The notes under the pieces: generated by a model | Database searches by the model: none | What the model was told of the DNA's origin: nothing | What the model saw: the letters and a program-made list of their open reading frames with translations, nothing else | Position numbers and translations under genes: made by a program | From: Berryella wangjianweii | GTDB lineage: Bacteria > Actinomycetota > Coriobacteriia > Coriobacteriales > Eggerthellaceae | Assembly (NCBI GenBank): GCA_013201155.1 | Contig: CP053716.1 | Coordinates: forward strand, 248,001-312,000 | Direction of reading: 5' to 3' | DNA length: 64,000 nucleotides | Part shown: piece by piece, positions 8,618 to 18,871 of the stretch | How positions within the stretch are numbered: position 1 is the first letter of the stretch | How the letters are laid out: each line of letters opens with the position of its first letter

Positions 8618-10242
8618 GCCCGGCCGATCGCCAACGCGCCGGCGCGGCGCCTGTTCGAACCCAGGGCGCGCAGGGGGCTGACAGGAAGGCCGCGCCGCGC
8701 GCCGTCCGGGCATCGGGCTGTGCGGAAGCGCCTGCGGGCGCTCCTCCGAACGGCAGTGCCGCCGCAGCGTCGCGCCTCATGGTATCGGCCGGGAGCTCGT
8801 CGGCCGGCAAGACCACCGTCACCGTGGCCCTGCTTTCGGCCCTGGCCGCGCGAGGGCTTGACGTGGCGGCGCTGAAGTCGGGCCCCGATTACCTCGACCC
8901 GTTGTTCCACGAGCGCGTGTGCGGTCATCCCGCGCGCAACCTCGACCTGTTCATGCTGGGCGCCGCAGGCGCGCGCCGCCTGCTTGCGCGCAGCGTGCCC
9001 GCGCAGGGCGTGGCGGTGATCGAGGGGGCCATGGGTCTGTACGACGGCGTGGCCGGCGGCGATGAGTGCTCGTCGTGGCATCTGGCAGCGCTCACGCGCA
9101 CCCCGGTGGTGCTGGTGGTGGACGGGCGGGGCCGTGCGCTGTCCGCCGCCGCCGAAGTGCTGGGGCATCAGCGTCTGCGCGACCCCAGCATGATCGCCGC
9201 GGTGATCGTGAACCGCTGCACGGCGGGGTTCTTCCCTACGCTGAAGGAGCTGATCGAGCGCGAATGCGGGGTGCCGGTGGCGGGGTTTCTGCCCGCGCTG
9301 CCCGAGGCGGCGCTGCCGGCGCGCCATTTGGGCCTGGTGCCGCCTGATGAGGTGGAGGGCCTGGCTGCACGCGTGCGCGCCCTGGGCGAGGCCGCGGCGC
9401 GCACCATCGACCTCGACCTGCTGCTGGGCATCGCCCGTGCGGCGGGACCCGTGCCGCCCTCCGACTGCGCGCCTGCGCGTGCGGACCGGGGCGTCGCCGG
9501 CGAGGCGCCCGAGCCCGAGCGCGCTTCCGGTTCGCCTGCGCCGGCCCGCCCTGGCCCTGAGGGCGTCGCGAACGGCGAGGGCCCCGGCGCCGGCGCGGTC
9601 GTCGCCGTCGCGCGCGACGACGCCTTCTGCTTCTACTACGCCGACGCGCTGGAGGAGCTTGAGCGCCAGGGCTGCCGGCTGGCCTTCTTCTCGCCGCTTG
9701 CCGACGAGGGCCTGCCCGCAGGCGCGAGCGGCCTGTACCTGGGCGGCGGCTACCCCGAGCTGCACGCGCGCCGGCTGGCTGCGAACGCGTCCATGCTGGA
9801 TGCGGTGCGCGCTGCGGCGACGCGCGGCATGCCGTTGATCGCCGAGTGCGGGGGCTTCCTGTACCTGCACCGCCGCCTTCAGGACGCTGAGGGCGCCTGG
9901 CATGAGCTGGCGGGGGTCGTTGACGGCAGCGCGTGGCGACGCACGCGCAAAAGCGCGCGCTTCGGCTATGTGCGCCTGCATGCGTCGGCTGACTCGCTGC
10001 TGTTTCGCGTGAGGGAGCCCGTTCCTGCTCATGAGTTTCACTACTGGGAAAGCGACTGCGCGGGCGGCGACCTGGTGGCCCGCAAGCCCCGCTCTGAGCG
10101 CTCGTGGCCCTGCGGGCATGCCGACCGCGTCGGCTACGCGGGGTTCCCGCATCTGAACCTGGCCGGCGACGTGCGCCTGGCACGGCGCTTCGCCGCAGCC
10201 TGCGTCGCGTTCGCGCGCGGGGGAAGCGAGCGCCTCCGGTGA
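8614..10242 (+). CDS. cbiA: Cobyrinic acid a,c-diamide synthase
   Basis: The 542-residue protein has an ATP-binding dethiobiotin-synthetase-like domain (SAGSSSAGKTTVT near residue 58, then LKSGPDYLDP) and a C-terminal class I glutaminase domain with nucleophile Cys412 in AECGGFLYLH. It amidates the a and c carboxylates of the corrin ring. The first 53 residues form an Ala/Arg/Pro-rich extension not typical of the family. I keep ATG 8614 because it overlaps the cbiET stop and follows CAGGGGGAGAG, whereas ATG 8779 at the domain edge has no ribosome binding site. A second Ala/Pro-rich linker lies before the glutaminase domain. Confidence 0.92.
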   Translation: MSPADRQRAGAAPVRTQGAQGADRKAAPRAVRASGCAEAPAGAPPNGSAAAASRLMVSAGSSSAGKTTVTVALLSALAARGLDVAALKSGPDYLDPLFHERVCGHPARNLDLFMLGAAGARRLLARSVPAQGVAVIEGAMGLYDGVAGGDECSSWHLAALTRTPVVLVVDGRGRALSAAAEVLGHQRLRDPSMIAAVIVNRCTAGFFPTLKELIERECGVPVAGFLPALPEAALPARHLGLVPPDEVEGLAARVRALGEAAARTIDLDLLLGIARAAGPVPPSDCAPARADRGVAGEAPEPERASGSPAPARPGPEGVANGEGPGAGAVVAVARDDAFCFYYADALEELERQGCRLAFFSPLADEGLPAGASGLYLGGGYPELHARRLAANASMLDAVRAAATRGMPLIAECGGFLYLHRRLQDAEGAWHELAGVVDGSAWRRTRKSARFGYVRLHASADSLLFRVREPVPAHEFHYWESDCAGGDLVARKPRSERSWPCGHADRVGYAGFPHLNLAGDVRLARRFAAACVAFARGGSERLR

Positions 10243-11294
10243 GCGGGCATCTGTGCGCGGTGATGCTGGCCGTGGCAGCCGACCTGCTGCTTGGCGACCC
10301 ACGGTGGCTTCCGCATCCGGTGCGCTGGGTGGGTGCGGTCGCGCTTCGCGCCGAGAGCCTGCTGCGCCGCAGCGTCCTGCGCGCGGCGGGGCCGCGCGGT
10401 CAGTTCGCGGCGGGCGCGCTTCTGACGACGGCGCTTGTGGTTGGGTTCGCGGGGATTGCCTGGGCCCTCGTGGCGGCGGCGTACCTCGCATCCGATGTTC
10501 TGGGCGTGCTGGCCGAGGCGGTGGTGGGCTTCTACTGCTTGGCTGCGCGCTCGCTGGCAGGCGAGGCCCTGGCCGTGGTGCGGGCTTTGCGGGAGGGCGG
10601 CGTCGAGGCGGCGCGCGGGGCCGTGGCGATGATCGTGGGGCGCGATGCGCGCGTCCTCGATCGCGAGGGCGTGCTGCGCGCCACGGTGGAGACGGTGGCC
10701 GAGAACGCCACCGACGCCGTGGTGGCACCTTTGTTCTACCTGGTGCTGTTCGGTCCTGCGGTAGCGGTGGCCCATAAGGTGGTCAGCACTCTGGACTCGC
10801 TGTTCGGCTACTGCACGCCGCGCTTCGAGTGGTTCGGGAAGGCTCCCGCCCGCATCGACGACGCGCTCAACTTCGTCCCTGCGCGACTGGCGGGCCTGCT
10901 GATGTGCGCGGCGGCCTGGCTGGTGCCCGGGGCGAAGGCGCGCGGGGCGTTGCGGGCCCTGCGTCGCGACCGCCTGCGGCACGCCTCGCCCAACGCCGCG
11001 CACACCGAGGCCGCCACCGCGGGTGCGCTGGGGATCCGTCTGGCGGGCGACGCGGTGTACGGCGGCAAGGTGGTGCGCAAGCCCACCCTGGGCGACGACG
11101 TGCGACCGATCGAGGAAAGCGACGTGGCGCGCGCGAGCATCCTGATGATGCTGACATCGGGCCTGGCCCTGGCGGTGCTGGTGGGGTGCCACCTCGCTTT
11201 CGCCGGCGGCATCGAGGGCGTTTTCGCAAGCTTGCCCGGCGCATGCGGATTCGAGGGGTCGATGGTGACGGCGATGCGGGAGGGAGCAGCCTGA
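10239..11294 (+). CDS. cbiB: Adenosylcobinamide-phosphate synthase, membrane protein
   Basis: The 351-residue integral membrane protein has the CbiB signature LLGDPRWLPHPVRWVG near the N-terminus. It also contains GRDARVLDREGVLRATVETVAENATD and SPNAAHTEAATAGALGIRLAG. It attaches aminopropanol (phosphate) to adenosylcobyric acid. The start is GTG at 10239, which overlaps the cbiA TGA as GTGA; no nearby ATG fits the conserved N-terminus. Its stop overlaps the cobD start (TGATG). Confidence 0.92.
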   Translation: MSGHLCAVMLAVAADLLLGDPRWLPHPVRWVGAVALRAESLLRRSVLRAAGPRGQFAAGALLTTALVVGFAGIAWALVAAAYLASDVLGVLAEAVVGFYCLAARSLAGEALAVVRALREGGVEAARGAVAMIVGRDARVLDREGVLRATVETVAENATDAVVAPLFYLVLFGPAVAVAHKVVSTLDSLFGYCTPRFEWFGKAPARIDDALNFVPARLAGLLMCAAAWLVPGAKARGALRALRRDRLRHASPNAAHTEAATAGALGIRLAGDAVYGGKVVRKPTLGDDVRPIEESDVARASILMMLTSGLALAVLVGCHLAFAGGIEGVFASLPGACGFEGSMVTAMREGAA

Positions 11295-12331
11295 TGAGGA
11301 GGTTCGTCCACGGGGGCGACGTGTACGAGCGCGACGTGAGCCTCGATTTCTCGGCCAACGTGAACCCGCTCGGCATGCCGCAGGAGGCGCGCGAGGCGCT
11401 GTGCTGCGAGGCGGCATCGTTCGAGCGCTATCCCGACCCGCATTGCCGCGAGCTGGTCCGTGCTCTGGCGAGGCACGAGGACGTGCCCGGGGCGTGGCTG
11501 GTTCCCACGGCCGGCGCGAGCGACCTGATCATGCGCGTGGCCCTGGCGCTGCGCCCGCGCGAGGCTTTGGTGACCGCGCCCTGCTACGATGGGTACCTGA
11601 AGGCGCTTGACCTGGTGGGCGCCCGCGTGCGGGCGCATGGGCTTGACCCGGCGAGCGGTCTGGCGCTTGACGAGGGCTTCGTGCGCGCGATCGAGCGGGG
11701 CTGCCGCTTGGTGGTGATCTGCGCGCCGCACAACCCTTCGGGCCTGCTGCCCGATCGCAGCCTGGTGCGCGCGGCGTGCGAGCGCGCCCGCGCGGTGGGT
11801 GCGGCGGTGCTGATCGACCAGACCTTCCTGGGATTCACCGACGAGGAGAGCTACGCCCCGTGGTGCGCGGACTTCCCGAACCTGGTGGTGATGGGCGCCT
11901 TCACGAAGCTCTACGCCCTGGCGGGCCTGCGGCTGGGCTTCGGGATGTGCGCCGACCCCGCGCTGCGCGCAGCGCTGGTGAACTGGGGCTGCGACTGGGC
12001 GGTGTCGGGCCCGGCGCAGGTCGCAGGCGTGGCCTGCGTCCGCGCGGCCGCGCGCGGCTTCGTGACCGACACGCGGGCCGTCGTGGGCCCTGCGCGCGTC
12101 CGTCTGCGCAGCCAGCTGCAGCGGATGGGCATGGAGACCCTTCCCGGTACGGCCAACTTCCTGCTGTTCCGCGCACCGCGGCCCCTGTTCCGCGACCTGC
12201 TGGCGCATGGGATGATGGTGCGCGACTGCTCAAGCTACCGGGGCCTCGATGCGCGCTGGCACCGCTGCGCCGTGAGGCTGCCCGCGCAGAACGACCGGCT
12301 GGTGCGTGCGATCGAGGAGGTGATTCGATGA
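11294..12331 (+). CDS. cobD: Threonine-phosphate decarboxylase, PLP-dependent
   Basis: The 345-residue protein is a class I/II aminotransferase-fold enzyme related to HisC. It contains LDFSANVNPLG at the N-terminus, CAPHNPSG in the middle, and the PLP lysine at about residue 205 in FTKLYALAGLRLGF. In this operon it is best read as CobD, which turns threonine phosphate into aminopropanol phosphate for CbiB, encoded immediately upstream. A true histidinol-phosphate aminotransferase is the alternative but the context argues against it. Start and stop overlap neighbours by a few bases. Confidence 0.9.
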   Translation: MRRFVHGGDVYERDVSLDFSANVNPLGMPQEAREALCCEAASFERYPDPHCRELVRALARHEDVPGAWLVPTAGASDLIMRVALALRPREALVTAPCYDGYLKALDLVGARVRAHGLDPASGLALDEGFVRAIERGCRLVVICAPHNPSGLLPDRSLVRAACERARAVGAAVLIDQTFLGFTDEESYAPWCADFPNLVVMGAFTKLYALAGLRLGFGMCADPALRAALVNWGCDWAVSGPAQVAGVACVRAAARGFVTDTRAVVGPARVRLRSQLQRMGMETLPGTANFLLFRAPRPLFRDLLAHGMMVRDCSSYRGLDARWHRCAVRLPAQNDRLVRAIEEVIR

Positions 12332-13842
12332 GCGGCGGATCGATCATGGTGCAGGGAACCATGTCGGGGGTGGGCAAGAGCCTCATCGCTGCGGGACTGT
12401 GCCGGGTGCTGGCGCAGGGCGGCCTGCGCGTCGCTCCGTTCAAGGCGCAGAACATGGCGTTGAACTCGCATGTCACGTTCGATGGCTGCGAGATCGGCCG
12501 TGCGCAGGCGGTGCAGGCCCAGGCGGCGGGAATCGAGCCTGAGGCGATCATGAACCCGGTTCTGCTGAAGCCCACCGGTCCCATGGGCTCGCAGGTGATC
12601 GTGCGCGGCAGGCCCATCGGAACGATGTCGGCGCGCGACTACTTCGCCTATCGGCCCCGTCTCACGCCCGTGGTGATGGCGTGCTTCGCCGAGCTGCGCC
12701 GCCGCTTCGACGCGGTGGTGATCGAGGGGGCGGGCAGCCCGGTCGAGATCAACCTGGGTCCGGACGAGTTCGTGAACATGGGCATGGCGCGCCGCGCGGG
12801 CGCGCCGGTGCTGCTGGTGGGCGACATCGATCGCGGAGGCGTGTTCGCGCAGATGGTGGGCACGCTCACGCTGATGTCGCCCGAGGACCGCGCGCTGGTG
12901 CGGGGCTTGGTGGTCAACAAGTTCCGCGGCGACGCCACCATCCTGGAACCTGGCCTGCGGCAGCTTGAGCAGCTTGCCGGCGTGCCCGTGACGGGCGTGG
13001 TGCCCTATGCGCGCCTGGATATCGAGGAGGAGGACAGCCTGGGCGAGCCGCCCCGGCCTGTCGCGGCGGATGAGGGCGACGGGGTGGTGGACGTGGCCGT
13101 GGTGCGCCTTCCCCACCTGTCGAACGCAGGCGACTTCGACCCTCTGGCCGCCGCGCCGGGAGTGCGCGTGCGCTTCGTGGAGGACGCGCGCCGCTTGGGA
13201 GCCCCCGACCTGGTGGTGCTGCCGGGCACGAAGGCCACCCTGGCCGATCTGCGCTGGCTGCGCGCGCGCGCGCTGGACGCGGCTATCGCATCGCACGTGC
13301 GTGCGGGGGGCCTGGTGCTGGGCGTGTGCGGGGGCTTCCAGATGCTGGGCGCGCACCTTGGCGACCCGGACGGCGTGGAGGAGGGGGGAGCGGCGTGCGG
13401 CCTGGGACTGCTGCCGGTGCGCACGACGTTTTCCCGCGCGAAGCGCACGGTGCGCACGCACGGGCAGGTGCTTGCGGTGCCGGGGCCCTTCGCGGCCATG
13501 GCGGGCGCGGTCGTGGAGGGCTACGAGGTTCATCACGGCGTTACCGAGCGCATGGGCGGCCTGCCCTTCGCGCGGGTCGAGGCGCAGCTGCGCGACGGCG
13601 CCGAGGAGGGCTGCGTGTGCGGCACCGTGGCAGGCACCTATCAGCATGGCCTGTTCGACACCGCCTCGGCCGTGCGCGGGCTTGTGGAGGCCGTGTGCGC
13701 CCACGCCGGCAAGCCGGTGCCGACCGGCGAGGTGGTCGGCCGTGCGACCCAGCGCGAGCGCGCCTACGATACACTGGCCGACATCCTGCGCGCCTCCCTT
13801 GACATGCGCCAGGTGCACCGACTGCTGAAGGAGGGCGTATGA
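12328..13842 (+). CDS. cbiP: Cobyric acid synthase (adenosylcobyrinate a,c-diamide amidase)
   Basis: The 504-residue protein starts with the ATP-binding motif MVQGTMSGVGKSLIAAGLCR and continues with PFKAQNMALNS and VIEGAGSPVEINL. The C-terminal glutaminase domain has nucleophile Cys334 in GVCGGFQMLG and the YEVHHGVTE and GTYQHGLFD segments that supply the rest of the active site. It amidates the b, d, e and g side chains. The start overlaps the cobD stop (ATGA) and the stop overlaps cbiC. The length matches the CobQ/CbiP family. Confidence 0.94.
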   Translation: MSGGSIMVQGTMSGVGKSLIAAGLCRVLAQGGLRVAPFKAQNMALNSHVTFDGCEIGRAQAVQAQAAGIEPEAIMNPVLLKPTGPMGSQVIVRGRPIGTMSARDYFAYRPRLTPVVMACFAELRRRFDAVVIEGAGSPVEINLGPDEFVNMGMARRAGAPVLLVGDIDRGGVFAQMVGTLTLMSPEDRALVRGLVVNKFRGDATILEPGLRQLEQLAGVPVTGVVPYARLDIEEEDSLGEPPRPVAADEGDGVVDVAVVRLPHLSNAGDFDPLAAAPGVRVRFVEDARRLGAPDLVVLPGTKATLADLRWLRARALDAAIASHVRAGGLVLGVCGGFQMLGAHLGDPDGVEEGGAACGLGLLPVRTTFSRAKRTVRTHGQVLAVPGPFAAMAGAVVEGYEVHHGVTERMGGLPFARVEAQLRDGAEEGCVCGTVAGTYQHGLFDTASAVRGLVEAVCAHAGKPVPTGEVVGRATQRERAYDTLADILRASLDMRQVHRLLKEGV

Positions 13843-14504
13843 GCGCACCTGCAGGCGCGCTGCATGGCCTGGCCCATGTGGAGCCCGGCGACATCGAGCG
13901 GCGCAGCTTCGAGACGATCGAGCGCGAGCTGGCCCCGCGCGTCCTTGACCCGCTGACCGCGCCGGTGGTGAAGCGCGTGATTCACACCACGGCCGACTTC
14001 GAGTTCGCGGACACCCTTGCGTTCTCAAGGGACGCGATGGCCGCGGGCGTCGAGGCTCTGCGTGCGGGAGCCACCGTGATCAGCGATACCACCATGGTGG
14101 CCTCGGGCGTGAACAAGCGCGTGCTGGGTCGCTTCGGCGGGCGCGCCGTCAGCTTCATCGGCGATGAGGACGTGGCCGCCGAGGCCCGCGAGCGGGGCAT
14201 GACGCGCTCGGCGGTGTGCATGGAGCGCGCGGCTCAGGTGGAGGGCCCGGTGGTTCTGGCGATCGGCAATGCCCCCACGGCCCTGGTGCGCATCTGGGAG
14301 CTGCTGGGCGAGGGGCGCATGGCGCCGCCTGCGCTGATCGTGGCCACGCCCGTGGGATTCGTGAACGTGGTCGAGTCGAAGGAGCTGATCTGCGGTTTGG
14401 ACGTGCCTCACATCGTGGCGCGCGGTCGCAAGGGCGGAAGCGCCGTGGCTGCGGCGATCTGCAACGCCCTGCTGTACCTGGCCTCGAACGGGGAGCGCGC
14501 GTGA
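13839..14504 (+). CDS. cbiC: Cobalt-precorrin-8 methylmutase
   Basis: The 221-residue protein has the CbiC/CobH signature: VIHTTADFEFA with the catalytic His at about residue 49, DTTMVASGVNKR, IGNAPTALVRIWEL and ATPVGFVNVVESKE. It moves the C11 methyl group to C12 to give cobyrinate. The ATG overlaps the cbiP TGA. Its stop overlaps the start of cbiL (GTGATG). Confidence 0.94.
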   Translation: MSAPAGALHGLAHVEPGDIERRSFETIERELAPRVLDPLTAPVVKRVIHTTADFEFADTLAFSRDAMAAGVEALRAGATVISDTTMVASGVNKRVLGRFGGRAVSFIGDEDVAAEARERGMTRSAVCMERAAQVEGPVVLAIGNAPTALVRIWELLGEGRMAPPALIVATPVGFVNVVESKELICGLDVPHIVARGRKGGSAVAAAICNALLYLASNGERA

Positions 14505-15376
14505 TGGGCGCGCAGAGGGTCGCTTCACGGGGCGCGGAGGCCACGGCATCGGCGCCTGCGGTGCCGGCTGCTCCTGCCGTGCGCGTCACGGAGGCTGCGC
14601 CGCCCGCCACGGCGCCTGCGGCGCCCGCGCCCGCCGTGCCCCCATCGGGTCCCGCGGCCCTGTGGGGGGTCAGCGTGGGTCCGGGCGATCCCGAGCTGCT
14701 GACGCTGAAGGCCGTGCGCGTGCTTGAGGCATCGCCTGTGGTCGCCGTGCCCGACATCGGCCATAAGCGGCGCACTGCCTACGCGATCGTCAGCGACCGC
14801 CTGCAGGGCAAGACGGTGCTGGACTGCGCCACGCCCATGGTGAGCGACCCCTCCGTCACGGCTGCCGCCTACGACGCCATCGCCGACCGCATTTGCGCTC
14901 ATCTGGCCTGCGGGCGCCAGGTCGCCTACGTGGTGCTGGGCGATGCCACGGTGTACTCCACGTACGGCTACGTGCGGCAGCGCGTTGCCGCATGCGGGTT
15001 CGCCACGTTCATCGTGCCCGGGGTCACGTCGTTCTGCGCAGCGGCCGCACAGGCGAACCTGATGCTGTGCGAAGGATCCGAGCGGCTTTTGATCGAGCCC
15101 GTGGGAAAGGCCGGCGCGGTGGACGAGCCCTCGTTCGACGCCACGCGCGTGTACATGAAGGTGGGGCGACATCTGCCGGCGCTGCGTGCCACGCTGGATG
15201 AGCGCGGGATGCTGGAGGGCGCAGCCATGGTGGCGAACTGCGGCCTGCCTGACGAGGAGGTGCACCCGCGCTTCGCCGATGCCGTCCTGGGCGAGCGTCC
15301 GCCGTACCTCAGCGTGGTGATCGCACCCTCGCCGGTGCGCGCGCACGATCCGAAGCGCGCGGGGGGAGAGGCGTAG
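14504..15376 (+). CDS. cbiL: Cobalt-precorrin-2 C20-methyltransferase
   Basis: The 290-residue protein carries a tetrapyrrole methylase domain from about residue 50 with the loop GVSVGPGDPELLTLKAVR, then VVLGDATVYSTYGYVR and IVPGVTSFCAAAA, which is the CbiL/CobI subclass pattern. It methylates C20 early in the pathway. The first 50 residues are an Ala/Pro repeat-rich tail not seen in typical members. The ATG at 14504 overlaps the cbiC stop, which supports including the tail, though a start nearer the domain is possible. It is the last gene of the operon; no obvious terminator follows. Confidence 0.91.
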   Translation: MGAQRVASRGAEATASAPAVPAAPAVRVTEAAPPATAPAAPAPAVPPSGPAALWGVSVGPGDPELLTLKAVRVLEASPVVAVPDIGHKRRTAYAIVSDRLQGKTVLDCATPMVSDPSVTAAAYDAIADRICAHLACGRQVAYVVLGDATVYSTYGYVRQRVAACGFATFIVPGVTSFCAAAAQANLMLCEGSERLLIEPVGKAGAVDEPSFDATRVYMKVGRHLPALRATLDERGMLEGAAMVANCGLPDEEVHPRFADAVLGERPPYLSVVIAPSPVRAHDPKRAGGEA

Positions 15377-15708
15377 GCGTCTTTCCCCGACCCGTCGCGC
15401 AGGGTGCGCTTCGTGCCGGCGACCTGATCGGCGGCTCGGTTTCGCGCCGCGCCACCCGCCCGTCGGCTCGACGCCGCTTTGCCGCCTCTGACGAGTCCCC
15501 AAGGCAAAGGGCGGGCACGGCACGCGACCGTTCCCGGCGGCAGTGGCGTTCGGCTCCCTCGCTCCAGGAGCTTGCGAGGGGCGTGCGGACTGCACGGCGG
15601 AAGGCGCCCGTGCGGTCACGGCGATCGTGGAGACGCTTGCGGATTGTCATGACGCGCTCTACTATGACCGAACGGCTGGATAACCACAGTATTTTGAAAG
15701 GAACGAAC
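15377..15708. other. Intergenic region between cbiL and acpP
   Basis: This 332-base stretch has no gene I can support. Most is GC-rich without a clear hairpin-plus-T-run terminator. The last 70 bases are AT-richer and hold the acpP promoter and a GAAAGGA ribosome binding site. Confidence 0.5.
15637..15665 (+). promoter_or_regulatory. Candidate sigma-70-type promoter for acpP
   Basis: TTGCGG at 15637-15642 and TACTAT at 15660-15665 are separated by 17 bases. The pair lies 43 bases ahead of the acpP start codon. Confidence 0.5.
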
Positions 15709-15927
15709 ATGGCAACCATCGACGTCATCCGTCAGGCCCTTGCGGACAATCTGGACATCGACCCGACGACCGTCACCCCCGAGGCCACGCTCGATTCCCT
15801 GGCGGTGGACTCGCTGGACATGGTGGAGCTGATCTGCGACGTTGAGGAGCGCCTGAACATCGAGCTCGGTGAGCCCGAGGGGCTGGTCACCGTGGGCGAC
15901 ATGGTCGCCTACATCGACGCGCTGTAG
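15709..15927 (+). CDS. acpP: Acyl carrier protein
   Basis: The 72-residue acidic protein has the ACP fold pattern. The phosphopantetheine attachment serine is Ser35 in VDSLDMVEL, followed by the acidic helix ICDVEERLNIEL. It carries growing acyl chains for fatty acid synthesis. The ATG has GAAAGGA seven bases upstream, and a promoter lies just ahead, so it appears to be its own unit. No fab genes flank it here, so the specific pathway partner is unknown. Confidence 0.93.
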   Translation: MATIDVIRQALADNLDIDPTTVTPEATLDSLAVDSLDMVELICDVEERLNIELGEPEGLVTVGDMVAYIDAL

Positions 15928-16173
15928 GGCTCCGCGCCCGCGGGTGCGGCTTTGCCCGCGCTGCGTGCGGTGAGGGGGCCGCACGCCTTCTGACAAGCCG
16001 GTCTCGCCCGCAGGCGGTGATTCCGCTCCCTCTTGGCCTGCGTTCGCGTCCCGTGCGCTCACGGTTTGATACGATTGGCCCGTCTAACACAACAGCGATG
16101 TGCTGCGCGCCCTGCGGCCCGCGCGCATTCGCCTCGGCGCCTTCCGCGCCGTCATTCGATCGATGGGGGAGAC

Positions 16174-17073
16174 ATGCTTCGCGAGGACCTGGACGACACC
16201 ATTGCGGGAATCCTGCGCAACTACGACGAGGGAGACGTGTTCTTCACGCGCCCCGACCGCCACTTTCCCACGCGGAGGAAGGTCATACAGATCGTCAAGG
16301 AGCTGCGCAACGTGATGTTCCCGCGCTACTTCCATGACGGAAGCCCGCTTCCCTCGAACCTTGAGCTGTACGTGGGCAGCACCCTCGACATGATCGGGGA
16401 CGCCCTGTTCGTGCAGGTGAGGGAGTCGCTGCTGTTCCGTGACGCCGACAAGATCGACTTCGACGAGGCTGAGAGGCGCGCCCGCGCGATCACCAAGACC
16501 TTTCTGGCGCGCGTGCCGCACCTTCAGTCGATGCTGCTGAAGGACGTGCAGGCCGCCTTCGATGGCGACCCGGCGGCGCAGAGCAAGGAGGAGATTATCT
16601 TCTCGTACCCCGGGTTCTTCGCCATTACGGTGTATCGCATCGCACACGAGCTGTACGTGCTGGACGTGCCGCTGATCCCGCGCATCATGACCGAGTACGC
16701 CCATCAGGGAACCGGCGTGGACCTGAATGCCGGAGCCGAGGTGGGGGAGTACTTCTTCATCGACCATGCCACCGGCGTGGTGATCGGCGAGACCACGAAG
16801 ATCGGCAACCATGTGAAGATCTACCAGGGGGTTACCCTGGGCGCCCTGTCAACGCGCGGCGGCCAGAAGCTGGCGGGCGTGAAGCGCCATCCCACGATCG
16901 AGGACAACGTCACCATCTACTCGAACGCCTCGGTGCTGGGGGGCCAGACGGTGGTGGGCGAGGGGTCGGTGATCGCCGGCAGCGCCTTCGTGGTGAAGTC
17001 GGTGCCGCCCGGGTCGCGCGTGTCCGTGCGCCTGCAGGAGGCTCATGTCAGGAAGCCCGACCAGCCCGCGTAG
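16174..17073 (+). CDS. cysE: Serine O-acetyltransferase (EpsC/CysE type)
   Basis: The 299-residue protein has a helical N-terminal domain and a C-terminal left-handed beta-helix. The helix begins near GTGVDLNAGAEVGEYFFIDH and runs through VVIGETTKIGNHVKIYQGVTLGA and HPTIEDNVTIYSNASVLGG. These hexapeptide repeats and the HATGVVIGET motif identify serine acetyltransferase, which makes O-acetylserine for cysteine synthesis. The long N-terminus fits the EpsC-like subgroup. ATG 16174 follows GGGGGAGAC. No cysK lies next to it in this window. Confidence 0.9.
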   Translation: MLREDLDDTIAGILRNYDEGDVFFTRPDRHFPTRRKVIQIVKELRNVMFPRYFHDGSPLPSNLELYVGSTLDMIGDALFVQVRESLLFRDADKIDFDEAERRARAITKTFLARVPHLQSMLLKDVQAAFDGDPAAQSKEEIIFSYPGFFAITVYRIAHELYVLDVPLIPRIMTEYAHQGTGVDLNAGAEVGEYFFIDHATGVVIGETTKIGNHVKIYQGVTLGALSTRGGQKLAGVKRHPTIEDNVTIYSNASVLGGQTVVGEGSVIAGSAFVVKSVPPGSRVSVRLQEAHVRKPDQPA

Positions 17074-17079
17074 CCCTTT

Positions 17080-17108
17080 CCGTTCGCCGCGGCAGCCGTT
17101 CGCCGCGG
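17080..17108. repeat. Pair of 13-base direct repeats downstream of cysE
   Basis: CCGTTCGCCGCGG occurs at 17080-17092 and again at 17096-17108, separated by CAG. Each copy contains CCGCGG. It lies in the cysE 3' region; no function is evident. Confidence 0.6.
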
Positions 17109-17151
17109 GCGCCTTTCGCGTCCGTGCGTTCCCGTCGGAGGAATCCGTGCT

Positions 17152-17179
17152 TTTACTAACGCTTCGGTAACGGTAGAAT
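17152..17179 (+). promoter_or_regulatory. Candidate promoter for the AGCS symporter gene
   Basis: TTTACT at 17152-17157 and TAGAAT at 17174-17179 are spaced by 16 bases, about 34 bases ahead of the ATG. The same TAGAAT box recurs ahead of queD on the minus strand at 21389-21394. Confidence 0.5.
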
Positions 17180-17212
17180 TCATCTGTTGTCCAAAACGTG
17201 CAAAGGGGACCT

Positions 17213-18709
<1,497 letters not shown>

Positions 18710-18871
18710 CACCCGCACCACTTGGATTCTTGAGACGGGCCCGTCGAGCGCATTGCGAGTTCATACGGTGTACGGTGAAGGGGTGGCCGTCATGGCCACC
18801 TCCTCTGTCTTTGCCAGTAGATGATCTTATCAATGGGCGATAGCCGCTGAGGGCGCATTTGAATTTGCCAT

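Noticed and set aside
11294-12331. Histidinol-phosphate aminotransferase call for the PLP enzyme
   Set aside because: Its position, coupled on both sides inside the cobalamin operon between cbiB and cbiP, fits CobD better.
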